A stretch of 64,000 bases of DNA from Thermodesulfatator sp. (GCA_027064165.1 JAMOQE010000065.1:1-64000); one strand, 5' to 3'. Positions 38,030 through 48,448 are shown, counted from the first letter of the stretch. A program made the numbers and translations. The notes: a model not told the origin generated them from the sequence alone.

Positions 38030-38497
38030 ATGGCATACAAGATAGTGCACTTTCCAGAGAAATGTACCGGATGCAGGGAATGTGTCAAGGCCTGTGCCGA
38101 GGCTCATGGAGGTATTGCAAATTGTAAAATTTTTGAAGTAAAAAATACTTTTGCATTTTTTCACTGTATGCATTGTGGGAAGCCCAGGTGTGCAGAGGCC
38201 TGTCCTACTGGTGCTATTCAAAGAATTGAGGGAAAAATTGCTGGTTATGTTTTCAGGACACCTATTAAAGAACAAAATGTGGTGGCCTTTTTCAGTGAAA
38301 GGTGTGTAGGTTGTAAGAATTGTGTTGAAGCCTGTATGTTTGGAGCTATAGAGGAAAATCCATATCTTGGTATAATAAACAAGTGTGATCTCTGTTATGA
38401 AAGACTTAAAAAAAATGAATTGCCTTATTGTGTGGCAGCCTGCCCAAATGAAGCTTTGCAGCTGAAATATACTACTGTGGAGGCTGGAACAAAGTGA
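38030..38497 (+). CDS. Four-cluster 4Fe-4S ferredoxin-like electron transfer protein (HycB/HydN type)
   Basis: CTGCRECVKAC, CMHCGKPRCAEACP, CVGCKNCVEAC, CDLCYERLKKNELPYCVAACP. Confidence 0.9.
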   Translation: MAYKIVHFPEKCTGCRECVKACAEAHGGIANCKIFEVKNTFAFFHCMHCGKPRCAEACPTGAIQRIEGKIAGYVFRTPIKEQNVVAFFSERCVGCKNCVEACMFGAIEENPYLGIINKCDLCYERLKKNELPYCVAACPNEALQLKYTTVEAGTK

Positions 38498-38847
38498 AGG
38501 GGCTTTTTCCTTTTTTTCTGTTTTTCTTTTTGCTGTTGGTGCTCGGAATTGTATTAATTCTTCTCAATGATTTTCTGGGGCTTAAAAGGCATTCTAAAGA
38601 GAAGCTCATTGCCTATGAATGTGGTCTTGATCCTTCTGGAGATGCAAAAATTCCTTTTAGAATAAGATATTATTTAATTGCATTGGTTTTTCTCGTGTTT
38701 GATGTGGAGGTGGTTTTTCTTTATCCATGGGCTGTTGCTTTTGACGAGCTTTCCTGGTTTGGTTTTGTTGAAGTAACTGTTTTTATAATAGTGCTTCTTG
38801 TGGCTTATATATATGCCTGGAAAGAAGGAGCTTTAAAGTGGGAGTAG
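38494..38847 (+). CDS. nuoA: NADH-quinone oxidoreductase subunit A
   Basis: [43 protein letters not shown] start. Confidence 0.95.
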   Translation: MKGLFPFFLFFFLLLVLGIVLILLNDFLGLKRHSKEKLIAYECGLDPSGDAKIPFRIRYYLIALVFLVFDVEVVFLYPWAVAFDELSWFGFVEVTVFIIVLLVAYIYAWKEGALKWE

Positions 38848-39353
38848 AACGAGATACTATAGAAATAGCAGATGGAGTAAAGCAGATACCAGGAACTCCT
38901 GTTTTTATTACAAAATTTGATAAGGTTATTAACTGGGCAAGGGCAGGGTCCATGTGGCCTCTAACTTTTGGTCTTGCCTGCTGTGCCATAGAAATGATGG
39001 CAACAGGAGCAAGCCACTATGACCTTGACAGGTTTGGCATAATTTTTCGTGCTTCTCCCAGACAGGCGGATCTAATTATTGTGGCTGGAACAGTTACCAA
39101 AAAAATGGCTCCTGTCGTAAGAAGGGTGTACGATCAGATGCCAGAGCCCAAGTATGTAGTTGCAATGGGAAGCTGTGCATGCTCTGGTGGTGTTTTTCGC
39201 ACCTATTCTGTGGCACAGGGCTGTGATCAGTTTTTGCCTGTAGATGTCTACATACCCGGATGTCCTCCAAGGCCAGAGGCACTTCTTCATGGCCTGCTTA
39301 AACTTCAGGAAAAAATAAAAAAAGAAACAAAAAGGTGGGGCTTTTGGAGATAA
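38838..39353 (+). CDS. nuoB: NADH-quinone oxidoreductase subunit B
   Basis: [45 protein letters not shown]. Confidence 0.97.
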   Translation: MGVERDTIEIADGVKQIPGTPVFITKFDKVINWARAGSMWPLTFGLACCAIEMMATGASHYDLDRFGIIFRASPRQADLIIVAGTVTKKMAPVVRRVYDQMPEPKYVVAMGSCACSGGVFRTYSVAQGCDQFLPVDVYIPGCPPRPEALLHGLLKLQEKIKKETKRWGFWR

Positions 39354-39868
39354 TAGAGGCTTTAAAAGGGTTAAAAGAAGTCAGGAGTCTTGAGGAAAAG
39401 GAAGATGCCTGGGTTATTTGGACTGAAAGGGAGCTTACACTGCCCCTTATGAAGAAGCTCAAAGAGCTTGGCTTTAATTATCTTATAGACCTGTGCGGTG
39501 TGGATTATTTGAACTATAAGTCAGAGAAAAAAAACTTTAGATTTGAAGTTGTGTATCATCTTTACTCCCTTGAGCACAGGATACTTGTGAGGGTAAAGGT
39601 GGGCATTCCCGAGGAGGAGGCCTGGCAGTATTCTGTGTCTCATATCTGGAGCTGTGCTAACTGGCTTGAAAGGGAATGTTTTGACATGTTTGGGATAAAA
39701 TTTCTGGGGCACCCAAATTTAAAGAGGATTTTTATGCCGGAAGACTGGAAGGGGCATCCATTGAGAAAGGATTATCCGCTAAATATTGAAGGAGAAGAGG
39801 AGTGGGAGACTTATAAAAAGCTTGTAGAAAGGCATAAGAGGAAGAGAGGAGATGCAGCCACTCATTGA
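39335..39868 (+). CDS. nuoC: NADH-quinone oxidoreductase subunit C
   Basis: [40 protein letters not shown]. Confidence 0.95.
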   Translation: MGLLEIIEALKGLKEVRSLEEKEDAWVIWTERELTLPLMKKLKELGFNYLIDLCGVDYLNYKSEKKNFRFEVVYHLYSLEHRILVRVKVGIPEEEAWQYSVSHIWSCANWLERECFDMFGIKFLGHPNLKRIFMPEDWKGHPLRKDYPLNIEGEEEWETYKKLVERHKRKRGDAATH

Positions 39869-41081
39869 ACTTGAGAAGAGGCAGGTAGGGGAGGAGGCCT
39901 GGGAAGAGCCTTTTTTCCTGAACATGGGGCCCCAGCATCCTTCTACTCATGGAGTTTTACGGCTTAGAATAGAGCTTGAAGGTGAAACCATTGTAAACTG
40001 TGAGCCTGTTATAGGTTATCTTCACAGGGGCATTGAAAAGCTTGCAGAGACTTTAAATCCTAATCAGTGTATTCTTCTGAGTGACAGGCTGGATTATATT
40101 TCTTCAGTTGCAAACAATGTAGCATTTGCCCTTGCCTTTGAGAGGCTTATGAAGATTGAGGTGCCAAGAAGGGCAAGGCTTATAAGAACCATTGTTTCAG
40201 AAATGGCAAGGCTTTGCAGCCATCTTCTCTGGCTTGCCACTCATGCCCTTGATATAGGTGCTATAACTGTTTTTCTTTACTGTTTCAGAGAAAGAGAGTG
40301 GCTTCTTCAGATTTTTGAAAAGATCTGTGGAGCGAGACTTACTCATGGATATGTGAGGGTGGGAGGAGTAAGGCGGGATTTCACTCCGGAGGTAGTAGAG
40401 GAGCTTTACGAATTTGTGCGGGTATTTCCTGAAAGAATTCTTGATTATGAAACCCTGCTTGATGAAAATAGGATCTGGCTAAAAAGGACAAAGGGTATAG
40501 GGGTAGTTTCTCCCGAGAAAGCTATAGATCTGGGGCTTACAGGCCCATCTCTTAGAGGTTCTGGAGTACCTTATGATGTAAGGAAGTTCAGGCCGTATGA
40601 TGCCTATGACGAGGTAGAATTTCTGGTACCCACCGGGAAAAATGGAGATACTTATGATAGGTATAAGGTGAGAATGCAGGAGATGAGGCAATCTGCAAGC
40701 ATTATAAAGCAGTGTTTGGATAAACTTTCTGAGACAGAAGGGGAGCCTGTTCTTTCTGAAAAGGCTCCGGACCTTTTGCTTCCTAAGATGAGAAAAGAAG
40801 TCTGCCCCATGCTTACTCCAAAGGGGAAGGTAGTTTTTAGGACAAGGAAAAAGGAGATTATTCCCAAAGGGGAGGCCTTTGCTTCTATTGAAGCTCCCAA
40901 GGGAGAGCTTGCTGTATATGTGATAAGTGATGGGACAGATACTCCCTGGAGGCTCAGGATAAGAACCCCTTCTTTTGTGCATATTTCTGCTATTCCTTAC
41001 CTTGCTAAGGGACACATGATAGCGGATCTTGTGGCTATAATTGGTACTCTGGACATTGTGCTTGGAGATTCTGACAAGTGA
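39852..41081 (+). CDS. nuoD: NADH-quinone oxidoreductase subunit D
   Basis: NMGPQHPSTHGVLRLRIELEGE, GYLHRGIEKLAE, C-terminal VAIIGTLDIVLGDSDK. Confidence 0.97.
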   Translation: MQPLIELEKRQVGEEAWEEPFFLNMGPQHPSTHGVLRLRIELEGETIVNCEPVIGYLHRGIEKLAETLNPNQCILLSDRLDYISSVANNVAFALAFERLMKIEVPRRARLIRTIVSEMARLCSHLLWLATHALDIGAITVFLYCFREREWLLQIFEKICGARLTHGYVRVGGVRRDFTPEVVEELYEFVRVFPERILDYETLLDENRIWLKRTKGIGVVSPEKAIDLGLTGPSLRGSGVPYDVRKFRPYDAYDEVEFLVPTGKNGDTYDRYKVRMQEMRQSASIIKQCLDKLSETEGEPVLSEKAPDLLLPKMRKEVCPMLTPKGKVVFRTRKKEIIPKGEAFASIEAPKGELAVYVISDGTDTPWRLRIRTPSFVHISAIPYLAKGHMIADLVAIIGTLDIVLGDSDK

Positions 41082-41088
41082 GGAGGAG

Positions 41089-42057
41089 ATGAGCGAGCTA
41101 ATCTGTCTGCTGATTTGTAGTGTAATTTTGCTTGTAATTGCTCTTTTGCATGTAGCTTATCTTACTTATGCGGAAAGGAAAATTATTGCCAGGATGCAGC
41201 AGAGGCTTGGGCCAAACAGGGTGGGACCAAGGGGACTTCTCCAGCCCTTTGCAGACATGCTGAAGCTACTTACCAAGGAACCTATTATTCCTTATGGAGT
41301 GGATAAAAACATTTTTGTGCTTGCTCCGCTTATTTCTCTTGTGTGTGCAGGTTCCGGGCTTGCTTTTATCCCTTTGTGGTCAAATTTTGTGCTCTCAAAT
41401 GCTAATGTGGGCCTGCTTTTTATTCTGGCTTTGAGTTCTCTTAGTGCTTATGGAATAATTCTTGCAGGCTGGTCTTCAAACTCAAGATATGCGCTTCTTG
41501 GGGGTTTGAGGTCCGCTGCTCAGGTAATAAGTTATGAGATTGCTATGGGGCTTTCTCTTCTGAGTGTTGTAGTTATGGCAGGAAGTTTTAATCTGGGAGA
41601 TATAGTAAGGGCACAGGCTAACTTGCCCTGGAAGGCCTTTCTTTTTCCTCAAATAATAGGTTTTGTAGTGTTTTTAATCTCAGCGGTTGCTGAGTGTAAC
41701 AGGGTGCCTTTTGACCTTCCGGAGGCAGAAAGTGAACTTGTGGCAGGGTATTTTGTGGAGTATAGTGGAATGAGGTTTGCCCTGTTTTATCTGGCAGAGT
41801 ACTTTGCCATGCTTGTAATGAGTGGTCTTGCTGTAACCTGTTTTCTTGGAGGGTGGTTGGGGCCTTTTTCCATACCAGGGCTTCCCTTTTTCTGGTTTTT
41901 ATTGAAGTTATATGCTTTTTTATTTTTTTATATCTGGCTCAGGGCAACCCTTCCCAGATACAGGTATGACCAGCTTATGGACCTTGGCTGGAAGCTTCTT
42001 ATACCACTTGCTATTTTGAACCTATTTTTGACTGCAATTATAAAACTACTTGTGTGA
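41089..42057 (+). CDS. nuoH: NADH-quinone oxidoreductase subunit H
   Basis: ERKIIARMQQRLGPNRVGPRGLLQPFADMLKLLTKE; SD AGGAGG before ATG 41089. Confidence 0.97.
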   Translation: MSELICLLICSVILLVIALLHVAYLTYAERKIIARMQQRLGPNRVGPRGLLQPFADMLKLLTKEPIIPYGVDKNIFVLAPLISLVCAGSGLAFIPLWSNFVLSNANVGLLFILALSSLSAYGIILAGWSSNSRYALLGGLRSAAQVISYEIAMGLSLLSVVVMAGSFNLGDIVRAQANLPWKAFLFPQIIGFVVFLISAVAECNRVPFDLPEAESELVAGYFVEYSGMRFALFYLAEYFAMLVMSGLAVTCFLGGWLGPFSIPGLPFFWFLLKLYAFLFFYIWLRATLPRYRYDQLMDLGWKLLIPLAILNLFLTAIIKLLV

Positions 42058-42065
42058 GAGGGAAA

Positions 42066-42608
42066 ATGAGTTTTATTAAAAAAATATTTTTTGTTGAGAT
42101 TTTAAAGGGCCTGCTTTTGACACTGAGGAAGATGCTTTTTGCAAGGCCTGTAACTATTGAGTATCCTGAGAAGGTAAGGCCTGTGCCAGCATCTGGCTTT
42201 AGAGGAAGACACGCCCTTGTAAGGGATCCTGAGACAGGGGATACCCGTTGCATTGCGTGTCTCAGGTGCGTGAAAGTGTGTCCTTCCAACTGTATTAATG
42301 TGGAGTATGTGTGTGATACAGAGAAAAAGTGTCGTGTAGTAACCAAGTATGAGATAGATGCTTTAAGGTGTGTGTATTGTGCTTATTGTGTGGAGGTCTG
42401 TCCAGTGAATGCCATTGTGCTTACTGAGTATTATGAATATGCAGGAAGTTCAAGGGAGGAGCTCTTTTTTGACAAAGAGAAACTTCTCAAAAACTGGGAT
42501 GAGTTTATTGCTGATAAAGAAAGGCCGTATTTTAATCCTTTCTGGAGGCCAGAGGGCATTCCAGAAAAGTTTTTGCCTGTTAAAAAGAGGAAGTTTAAAG
42601 GAGTTTAG
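42066..42608 (+). CDS. nuoI: NADH-quinone oxidoreductase subunit I (two 4Fe-4S)
   Basis: CIACLRCVKVCPSNCI and CVYCAYCVEVCPVNAI. Confidence 0.96.
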   Translation: MSFIKKIFFVEILKGLLLTLRKMLFARPVTIEYPEKVRPVPASGFRGRHALVRDPETGDTRCIACLRCVKVCPSNCINVEYVCDTEKKCRVVTKYEIDALRCVYCAYCVEVCPVNAIVLTEYYEYAGSSREELFFDKEKLLKNWDEFIADKERPYFNPFWRPEGIPEKFLPVKKRKFKGV

Positions 42609-42617
42609 GGCTTAAAA

Positions 42618-43145
42618 ATGGAAAAGTTAGTATTTTATTACCTTGCCTTTGCTATGATCGCTTCAGGGATAGGTGCGGTGGTTTCCAGAAATCCTGTGCA
42701 TACCGTGCTTTTTGTGCTTGGTCTTGTATTGCACCAGGCTTTGCTCCTTTTTACCCTTGGCTCTGAGTTTCTGGCTGCGGTGCAGGTGATAGTATACGCT
42801 GGAGCTGTGCTTGTATTATTTCTTTTTGTTGTTTATCTTATCAACTTGAAAAAAGAGACCTTAAAAAGGCGCTTTATAAAAAATTTTTCTCCTTGTTTTC
42901 TTATCTTTCTTCTATTTACTTTAATTGTTGTAAAGACCTTGCTTTTTTTGCCTGCCCTTACCTCTCATTTTAAAGCCAGGTTGCCTTTTCCCAAGGGGGG
43001 GAGTCCACTTTACTTTATGGCAAAAAATCTTTTTCAAACTTACCTTTTTCAATTTGAATTGATAGGAGTGGTCCTCCTTGTGGTGGTGCTTGGAGCAGTG
43101 TTTTTGCTGAGAAGACTTGACAATCCTTCTGAGGAGGGGAAATGA
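42618..43145 (+). CDS. nuoJ: NADH-quinone oxidoreductase subunit J
   Basis: SRNPVHTVLFVLG, SEFLAAVQVIVYAGAVLVLFLFVVYLI. Confidence 0.95.
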   Translation: MEKLVFYYLAFAMIASGIGAVVSRNPVHTVLFVLGLVLHQALLLFTLGSEFLAAVQVIVYAGAVLVLFLFVVYLINLKKETLKRRFIKNFSPCFLIFLLFTLIVVKTLLFLPALTSHFKARLPFPKGGSPLYFMAKNLFQTYLFQFELIGVVLLVVVLGAVFLLRRLDNPSEEGK

Positions 43146-43444
43146 TACCTTTTAGTTATTATGTAATTCTTGCTATTACTTTGATTTTTATAGGAATTTT
43201 TGGAATGGTTTTCCGGAGGAATCTTATAGTAATGTGTGCCTGCATAGAGATAGTAATAAATGCCCTGATTGTGCTTTTTGCAGCAATTTCTTATTTTCAT
43301 CGGGACACCACAGGTTATATTGTGGTATTTTTTTTAATTGCCATGGCAGCTGCTGAGGCTGCAGTAGGCCTAACTCTTATAGTACTACTTTATAAAAAAC
43401 AGAGAGCAATTCACTCTGAGGAGGTAAGTGAGCTTAAGGGGTAA
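43142..43444 (+). CDS. nuoK: NADH-quinone oxidoreductase subunit K
   Basis: GIFGMVFRRNLIVMCACIEIVINA, AAEAAVGLTLIVLLYK. Confidence 0.95.
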   Translation: MIPFSYYVILAITLIFIGIFGMVFRRNLIVMCACIEIVINALIVLFAAISYFHRDTTGYIVVFFLIAMAAAEAAVGLTLIVLLYKKQRAIHSEEVSELKG

Positions 43445-43447
43445 GTA

Positions 43448-45367
43448 ATGGGAGCTGAGATAAAGATAATAATTGCTGCCATACCAATTTTACCACTTCT
43501 GGCAAGTGTTATTACTCTTATTCTGGGACGCAGATTCTTTAAAGAAGCCTCGTTTGTGCTCCCTGTACTTGGTATTCTTATTAGTTTTTTCTTCTCTTTG
43601 TTTGTGCTTTCTCAGGTGCTGCATGGTAAAACATTTGAGTTTGACCTTTTTGCATGGATTGTTTCTGATTCTTTGAAAGTAGGGTTTGGGTTTTTAATAG
43701 ACTCCCTTTCCATTATGATGGTTTGCATGGTGCTTTCTCTTTCTCTTCTGATTCACATTTATTCCATAGGATATATGGAGGGAGATCCGGGATTTTATCG
43801 TTTTTTTGCCTATATTTCCCTTTTTACTTTCAGCATGCTTGCTCTTGTTATGTCAAACAACCTGCTTCAGCTTTATCTTGGCTGGGAGGCAGTGGGGCTT
43901 TGTTCCTATCTTCTTATAGGGTTCTGGTATGAGAAAAAGAGTGCTGCAGATGCAGCCAAAAAGGCCTTTATTGTAAACAGGATTGGAGACTTTGGCTTTG
44001 CCCTTGGAATTTTTCTGCTCTTTTCTGCTGTGGGAGGGCTTTACTATCATCAGGTATTTGATAACCTGCCCCTTATTCAGGGCAAAACCATAAGTTTTCT
44101 TGGTATCAAGTGGAGTCTTCCCTTTTTAATAAGTTTTTTGCTTTTTATGGGGGCTATGGGGAAGAGTGCTCAGGTGCCGCTTCATGTGTGGCTTCCGGAT
44201 GCCATGGAAGGCCCAACCCCTGTGTCTGCCCTTATTCATGCTGCCACCATGGTGACTGCTGGTGTATTTATGGTGGCAAGGCTTCATCCACTTTATCTTA
44301 TTTCTCCTGGTGCTTTAGAACTTGTTGCACTTACAGGCACTTTTACCTGCTTTATGGCTGCAACCATTGCTCCGACTCAGTTTGATATAAAAAGGGTGAT
44401 TGCTTATTCCACGCTCTCTCAATTAGGTTACATGTTTATGGCCTGTGGAGTTGGAGCCTTTGCTGCTGGCATGTTTCATTTATTCACTCATGCTTATTTT
44501 AAGGCCCTTCTTTTCCTTGCAGCTGGCAGTGTAATTCATGCCTTTCACCATGCTCCAGACCCCAATGACATAAGAATTATGGGCGGGTTAAGAAAATACA
44601 TGCCTTATACATTCTTTACTTTTCTTATAGGAGCGCTTGCACTTTCGGGTTTTCCAGGATTTTCTGGATTTTTTAGCAAAGAGGGAATACTTATCAGTGC
44701 CTATCTTTCTCCTTATCCTTGGGGAAAACTGGTCTGGCTTGTGGGAGTATTTGTGGCATTTCTCACTTCTTTTTACAGTTTTAGACTGGTTTTTGTGGTA
44801 TTTTTTGGAGAGTTCAGGGGAGGGTCTATCTTTCATGGAGAAAAGCCTCACGAATCCCCCCTGGTAATGGTGATCCCCCTGATGTTAATTTCGGTGGGTG
44901 CCATTTTTGCGGGTTATTTAGATATTCCAGGATTTCTTAAGAGTACTTTAGCACACGAGCCTGTTCATCCTCATCATGGGGAGCACTTTTTCCAGAATCT
45001 TCTTGCCTTAATAGCAGGGCTTTCTGGAATTCTGGTGGCCTGGTGGGTTTATATAAAAAATCCAGAGCTTAAAGAGCTCTTTCCCAGAAAGTTCCCCGGG
45101 ATTTACAGGTTCCTTTATAATAAATGGTGGTTTGATGAGGTGTATCACGAAGTTATTGTTAAGCCGGTGCTCTTTCTTTCCAGAAGGCTTGTGGTGGGCT
45201 TTTCTGATTTGTTTGTGATAGAAGGCATTGTAAATGGAAGTGCAAGAGTAGTGGGTGGTATTGCAGGGGCCTTCAGGCGTGTGCATACAGGTATAGTGAA
45301 CCATTATGCAGTTTTTACATTGATTGGTATAATAATATATCTTCTTGTATTTTTTTATTTGAAATAA
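43448..45367 (+). CDS. nuoL: NADH-quinone oxidoreductase subunit L
   Basis: LYLGWEAVGLCSYLLIGFWYEK, MGKSAQVPLHVWLPDAMEGPTPVSALIHAATMVTAGVFM. Confidence 0.97.
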   Translation: MGAEIKIIIAAIPILPLLASVITLILGRRFFKEASFVLPVLGILISFFFSLFVLSQVLHGKTFEFDLFAWIVSDSLKVGFGFLIDSLSIMMVCMVLSLSLLIHIYSIGYMEGDPGFYRFFAYISLFTFSMLALVMSNNLLQLYLGWEAVGLCSYLLIGFWYEKKSAADAAKKAFIVNRIGDFGFALGIFLLFSAVGGLYYHQVFDNLPLIQGKTISFLGIKWSLPFLISFLLFMGAMGKSAQVPLHVWLPDAMEGPTPVSALIHAATMVTAGVFMVARLHPLYLISPGALELVALTGTFTCFMAATIAPTQFDIKRVIAYSTLSQLGYMFMACGVGAFAAGMFHLFTHAYFKALLFLAAGSVIHAFHHAPDPNDIRIMGGLRKYMPYTFFTFLIGALALSGFPGFSGFFSKEGILISAYLSPYPWGKLVWLVGVFVAFLTSFYSFRLVFVVFFGEFRGGSIFHGEKPHESPLVMVIPLMLISVGAIFAGYLDIPGFLKSTLAHEPVHPHHGEHFFQNLLALIAGLSGILVAWWVYIKNPELKELFPRKFPGIYRFLYNKWWFDEVYHEVIVKPVLFLSRRLVVGFSDLFVIEGIVNGSARVVGGIAGAFRRVHTGIVNHYAVFTLIGIIIYLLVFFYLK

Positions 45368-45382
45368 GGGGGCAGAACATAG

Positions 45383-46843
45383 ATGTTTAAAGCGCACCTG
45401 CTTTCCTGGATATTGTGGTTTCCTCTTCTGGGTATAATACTTGTCTGGTTTGTACCGAGGGACAAAGTAAGACTTATAAAGTGGATAACTTTTTTAGCCC
45501 TGCTTTTTGATCTTGTTTTATCCTGTGTCCTTTTAAAAGACTTCAATTTTGCCGAATCAGGATTTCAGTTTGTGGAAAAAGCAAACTGGATTGAGCTCAT
45601 CAATGCCAAATATTTTCTGGGAGTTGATGGAATAAGTGTGCTTTTTGTGCCTCTTTCTGTGCTGGTAAGTGTGCTTTGTGTGCTTATTTCCTGGGATTCA
45701 ATCAAATACAGGGTAAAGGAGTTTTATCTTTGTCTTCTTTTTACAAATATTGCCATGGTAGGTGTTTTTTGTGCCCTTGATCTGTTTTTATTTTATGTGT
45801 TCTGGGAAGCAATGCTTATTCCTTTGTATCTTATTATAGGGATCTGGGGTGGACCAAGAAGGATTTATGCCACTCTTAAGTTTTTTCTTTATACCTTTTT
45901 TGGCTCCATTTTTATGTTTGTTGCTATTCTTTACCTGTTTATAAAGACAGGCACATTTGATTATCTGGAACTTAGCAGGCATTCTTTTCCTATAGAAGTG
46001 GAAAAACTTCTTTTTCTGGGGTTTGCCTTTGCCTTTGCAGTAAAGATTCCCATGTGGCCTGTTCATACCTGGCTTCCTGATGCCCATACAGAAGCTCCTA
46101 CTGCAGGCTCTGTAATTCTTGCTGGAATTTTGATTAAAATTGGAGCTTATGGATTATTGAGATTCTGTCTGCCTCTTTTTCCCCATGCCTCTCTTTATTT
46201 TTCTAAGCTAATACTTATTCTTTCAGTAATTGCTATTATTTATGGAGGGCTTGCCTGTCTTGCTCAGGAGGATTTAAAACGCCTTATAGCCTACAGTTCT
46301 GTAAGCCACATGGGATTTGTTACCCTGGGAATCTTTTCTTTTAATCCTGTTGCGATAAAAGGGGCAATTCTTCAGATGATAAATCATGGTATAGTTACAG
46401 GGGCACTCTTTATGTGTGTGGGAATAATTTACGACCGCACAAAGACCAGGCAGATAAGCTATTATGGTGGGCTGGCAAGCACCATGCCTTTCTATGCGGC
46501 ACTCTTTATGATTTTCACCCTTGCTTCAATAGGACTTCCGGGAACAAACGGATTTGTGGGCGAATTTATGATTCTTCTCGGCACTTTTTTAAAATGCAAA
46601 GCAATTGTATTCTTTGCAGCCCTGGGTGTAATAATTGGAGCTGCTTATATGCTCTGGCTCTATCAAAGGGTATTCTTTCAGAATGTAAGCGAGAATGTTA
46701 AAAATTTGCCAGGACTTAAATTTAACGAAATTGCTGCAGTGTTACCCATGGTATTTTTTGTTTTTTTGATAGGGCTTTATCCCAAAGTTGTTCTTGCTTT
46801 TATGGACACTTCAGTTAAAGCACTTTTGCTTTATTTGAAGTGA
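45383..46843 (+). CDS. nuoM: NADH-quinone oxidoreductase subunit M
   Basis: FYVFWEAMLIPLYLIIGIWGG, KIPMWPVHTWLPDAHTEAPTAGSVILAGILIKIGAYG. Confidence 0.97.
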   Translation: MFKAHLLSWILWFPLLGIILVWFVPRDKVRLIKWITFLALLFDLVLSCVLLKDFNFAESGFQFVEKANWIELINAKYFLGVDGISVLFVPLSVLVSVLCVLISWDSIKYRVKEFYLCLLFTNIAMVGVFCALDLFLFYVFWEAMLIPLYLIIGIWGGPRRIYATLKFFLYTFFGSIFMFVAILYLFIKTGTFDYLELSRHSFPIEVEKLLFLGFAFAFAVKIPMWPVHTWLPDAHTEAPTAGSVILAGILIKIGAYGLLRFCLPLFPHASLYFSKLILILSVIAIIYGGLACLAQEDLKRLIAYSSVSHMGFVTLGIFSFNPVAIKGAILQMINHGIVTGALFMCVGIIYDRTKTRQISYYGGLASTMPFYAALFMIFTLASIGLPGTNGFVGEFMILLGTFLKCKAIVFFAALGVIIGAAYMLWLYQRVFFQNVSENVKNLPGLKFNEIAAVLPMVFFVFLIGLYPKVVLAFMDTSVKALLLYLK

Positions 46844-46857
46844 TGGAGGAGAAGTAG

Positions 46858-48306
46858 ATGGCTTATTTGAACTTTAATGTTATAGGGCTTGAGTTGCTTT
46901 TTTTTCTGATAGGATGTTTGCTTTTTTTTGTGAAAGATTTCATAAAAAAAGAACAGGCAGCTTTTTTCTTAAGCCTTGTAACTTTACTTTTTGCTCTTAT
47001 TTTCGTATTTTTTCTTCCTTTTGGAGACTTTACTCAATCTTTCAGGCTTGATTTCTTTTCATCTTCCATGAAATTTTTGATGATTTTTGGAGGAATCCTG
47101 ATCCTTTTGCTCTCTCGGGGTTATTTTAATAAGTATCTTGTACTGAACTATCCTGAATATTTTGGTTTACTCTTTTTTTCTCTTCTTGGAAGTTTTGTAA
47201 TGGTTTCTGCTATGGACCTTTTGACTTTTTACATTGCTATAGAGTTAATGAGCTTTCCAGTATATTTTTTAATTGCTATGGGATATAAGATAAACAAAAA
47301 AGGCATTGAAGGGGCATTTAAGTACTTCTTTTTAGGGGTATTTTCTTCAGTGTTTTTTATTTTAGGAATTGCAATACTTTATGCTTATACAGGAAGTTTT
47401 TTCTTTAAAGATTTGATTTTTGTGCTTGGGAAAAAAGGAACACATTGGGAAATTCTTTTAGGTGCACTTTTTGTAATAGCAGGGCTTTCAATAAAACTTT
47501 CTTTTGTGCCTTTTCACATGTGGGCACCGGATGCCTACGAAGGGGCAAGCCTTCCTATTACAGCTTTTATGTCTGGAATTATTAAGTTTTCTGTACTTGC
47601 AACCCTTGTAAAAGTTATGCTGATGGCTTTTTTCCCTCTCAGGATAGAAATAGGGAAAATTTTTCTTCCTATTGTGCTTTTAACCATTCTTGGTGGTAAT
47701 TTAATGGCGATAAAGCAGCAAAATCTGGTCAGGATGCTTGCTTATTCTTCTATAGCCCATGCAGGTTATGCCTCTCTTGGATTTATAATAGCAGATTTTA
47801 CGGGTTATACCTTTACGGTGTTTTATGCCTTTACTTATATGATTATGAGCATAGGCGCATTTGGGCTTGTGGCCTGGCTTGAGAGCTGTGATAAAAGACT
47901 TGTGGAAATTCCCAATTTGGGTATTCTTGGTAAAAAAAATGGTTTGGTTAGTTTTTTAATTTTGCTTTTTATGTTTTCCTTAGCAGGCATTCCTCCTACA
48001 GCAGGATTTGTGGCCAAGTTTTATTTACTTTTAGGGCTTGTTAAAGCAGGAAGCTGGTTAATTGCAGTACTTGTACTTCTCTTTTCTGTAATAGGAGCCT
48101 ATCCATATATCAGAGTGGTAAAGTGTGTTTACATGGACAAAGCATTGGAAAAAGTAGAACTCAGGCCATTTAAGTGGGAGTTCTGGTTACCTATAGGCCT
48201 TTGCAGTGTTTTAATCCTGCTCATGGGGATTTATCCCCAACCTTTTGCCAGTTTTTTTTATAAAACAATGTTTCTTTACTTGAGCTTCTTTTATTTTGGT
48301 TCTTAG
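46858..48306 (+). CDS. nuoN: NADH-quinone oxidoreductase subunit N
   Basis: FYIAIELMSFPVYFLIAMGY, GLSIKLSFVPFHMWAPDAYEGASLPITAFMS. Confidence 0.95.
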   Translation: MAYLNFNVIGLELLFFLIGCLLFFVKDFIKKEQAAFFLSLVTLLFALIFVFFLPFGDFTQSFRLDFFSSSMKFLMIFGGILILLLSRGYFNKYLVLNYPEYFGLLFFSLLGSFVMVSAMDLLTFYIAIELMSFPVYFLIAMGYKINKKGIEGAFKYFFLGVFSSVFFILGIAILYAYTGSFFFKDLIFVLGKKGTHWEILLGALFVIAGLSIKLSFVPFHMWAPDAYEGASLPITAFMSGIIKFSVLATLVKVMLMAFFPLRIEIGKIFLPIVLLTILGGNLMAIKQQNLVRMLAYSSIAHAGYASLGFIIADFTGYTFTVFYAFTYMIMSIGAFGLVAWLESCDKRLVEIPNLGILGKKNGLVSFLILLFMFSLAGIPPTAGFVAKFYLLLGLVKAGSWLIAVLVLLFSVIGAYPYIRVVKCVYMDKALEKVELRPFKWEFWLPIGLCSVLILLMGIYPQPFASFFYKTMFLYLSFFYFGS

Positions 48307-48314
48307 TTCCAGGA

Positions 48315-48356
48315 AAACTTTTCCCTCTACAGGAAAAGTTTACCCTTATTTTTTTT
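48315..48356 (+). terminator. Rho-independent terminator of the nuo operon
   Basis: 10-bp perfect stem AAACTTTTCC (48315-48324) / GGAAAAGTTT (48332-48341), 7-nt loop, T-rich tail. Confidence 0.8.
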
Positions 48357-48398
48357 GAAAAATGTCTCAAATTTCTAAAATCTCTGCCCACCTTTAAG

Positions 48399-48414
48399 TG
48401 GCACATCTTTTGAT
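48399..48414 (+). promoter_or_regulatory. Sigma54-like promoter upstream of fliK
   Basis: TGGCAC-N5-TTGAT: matches the -24 element; the -12 element has GA instead of GC, with correct spacing. Confidence 0.45.
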
Positions 48415-48448
48415 ATATAGAAAGTAAAAAAAGCTTGAGGGAGTAAAA

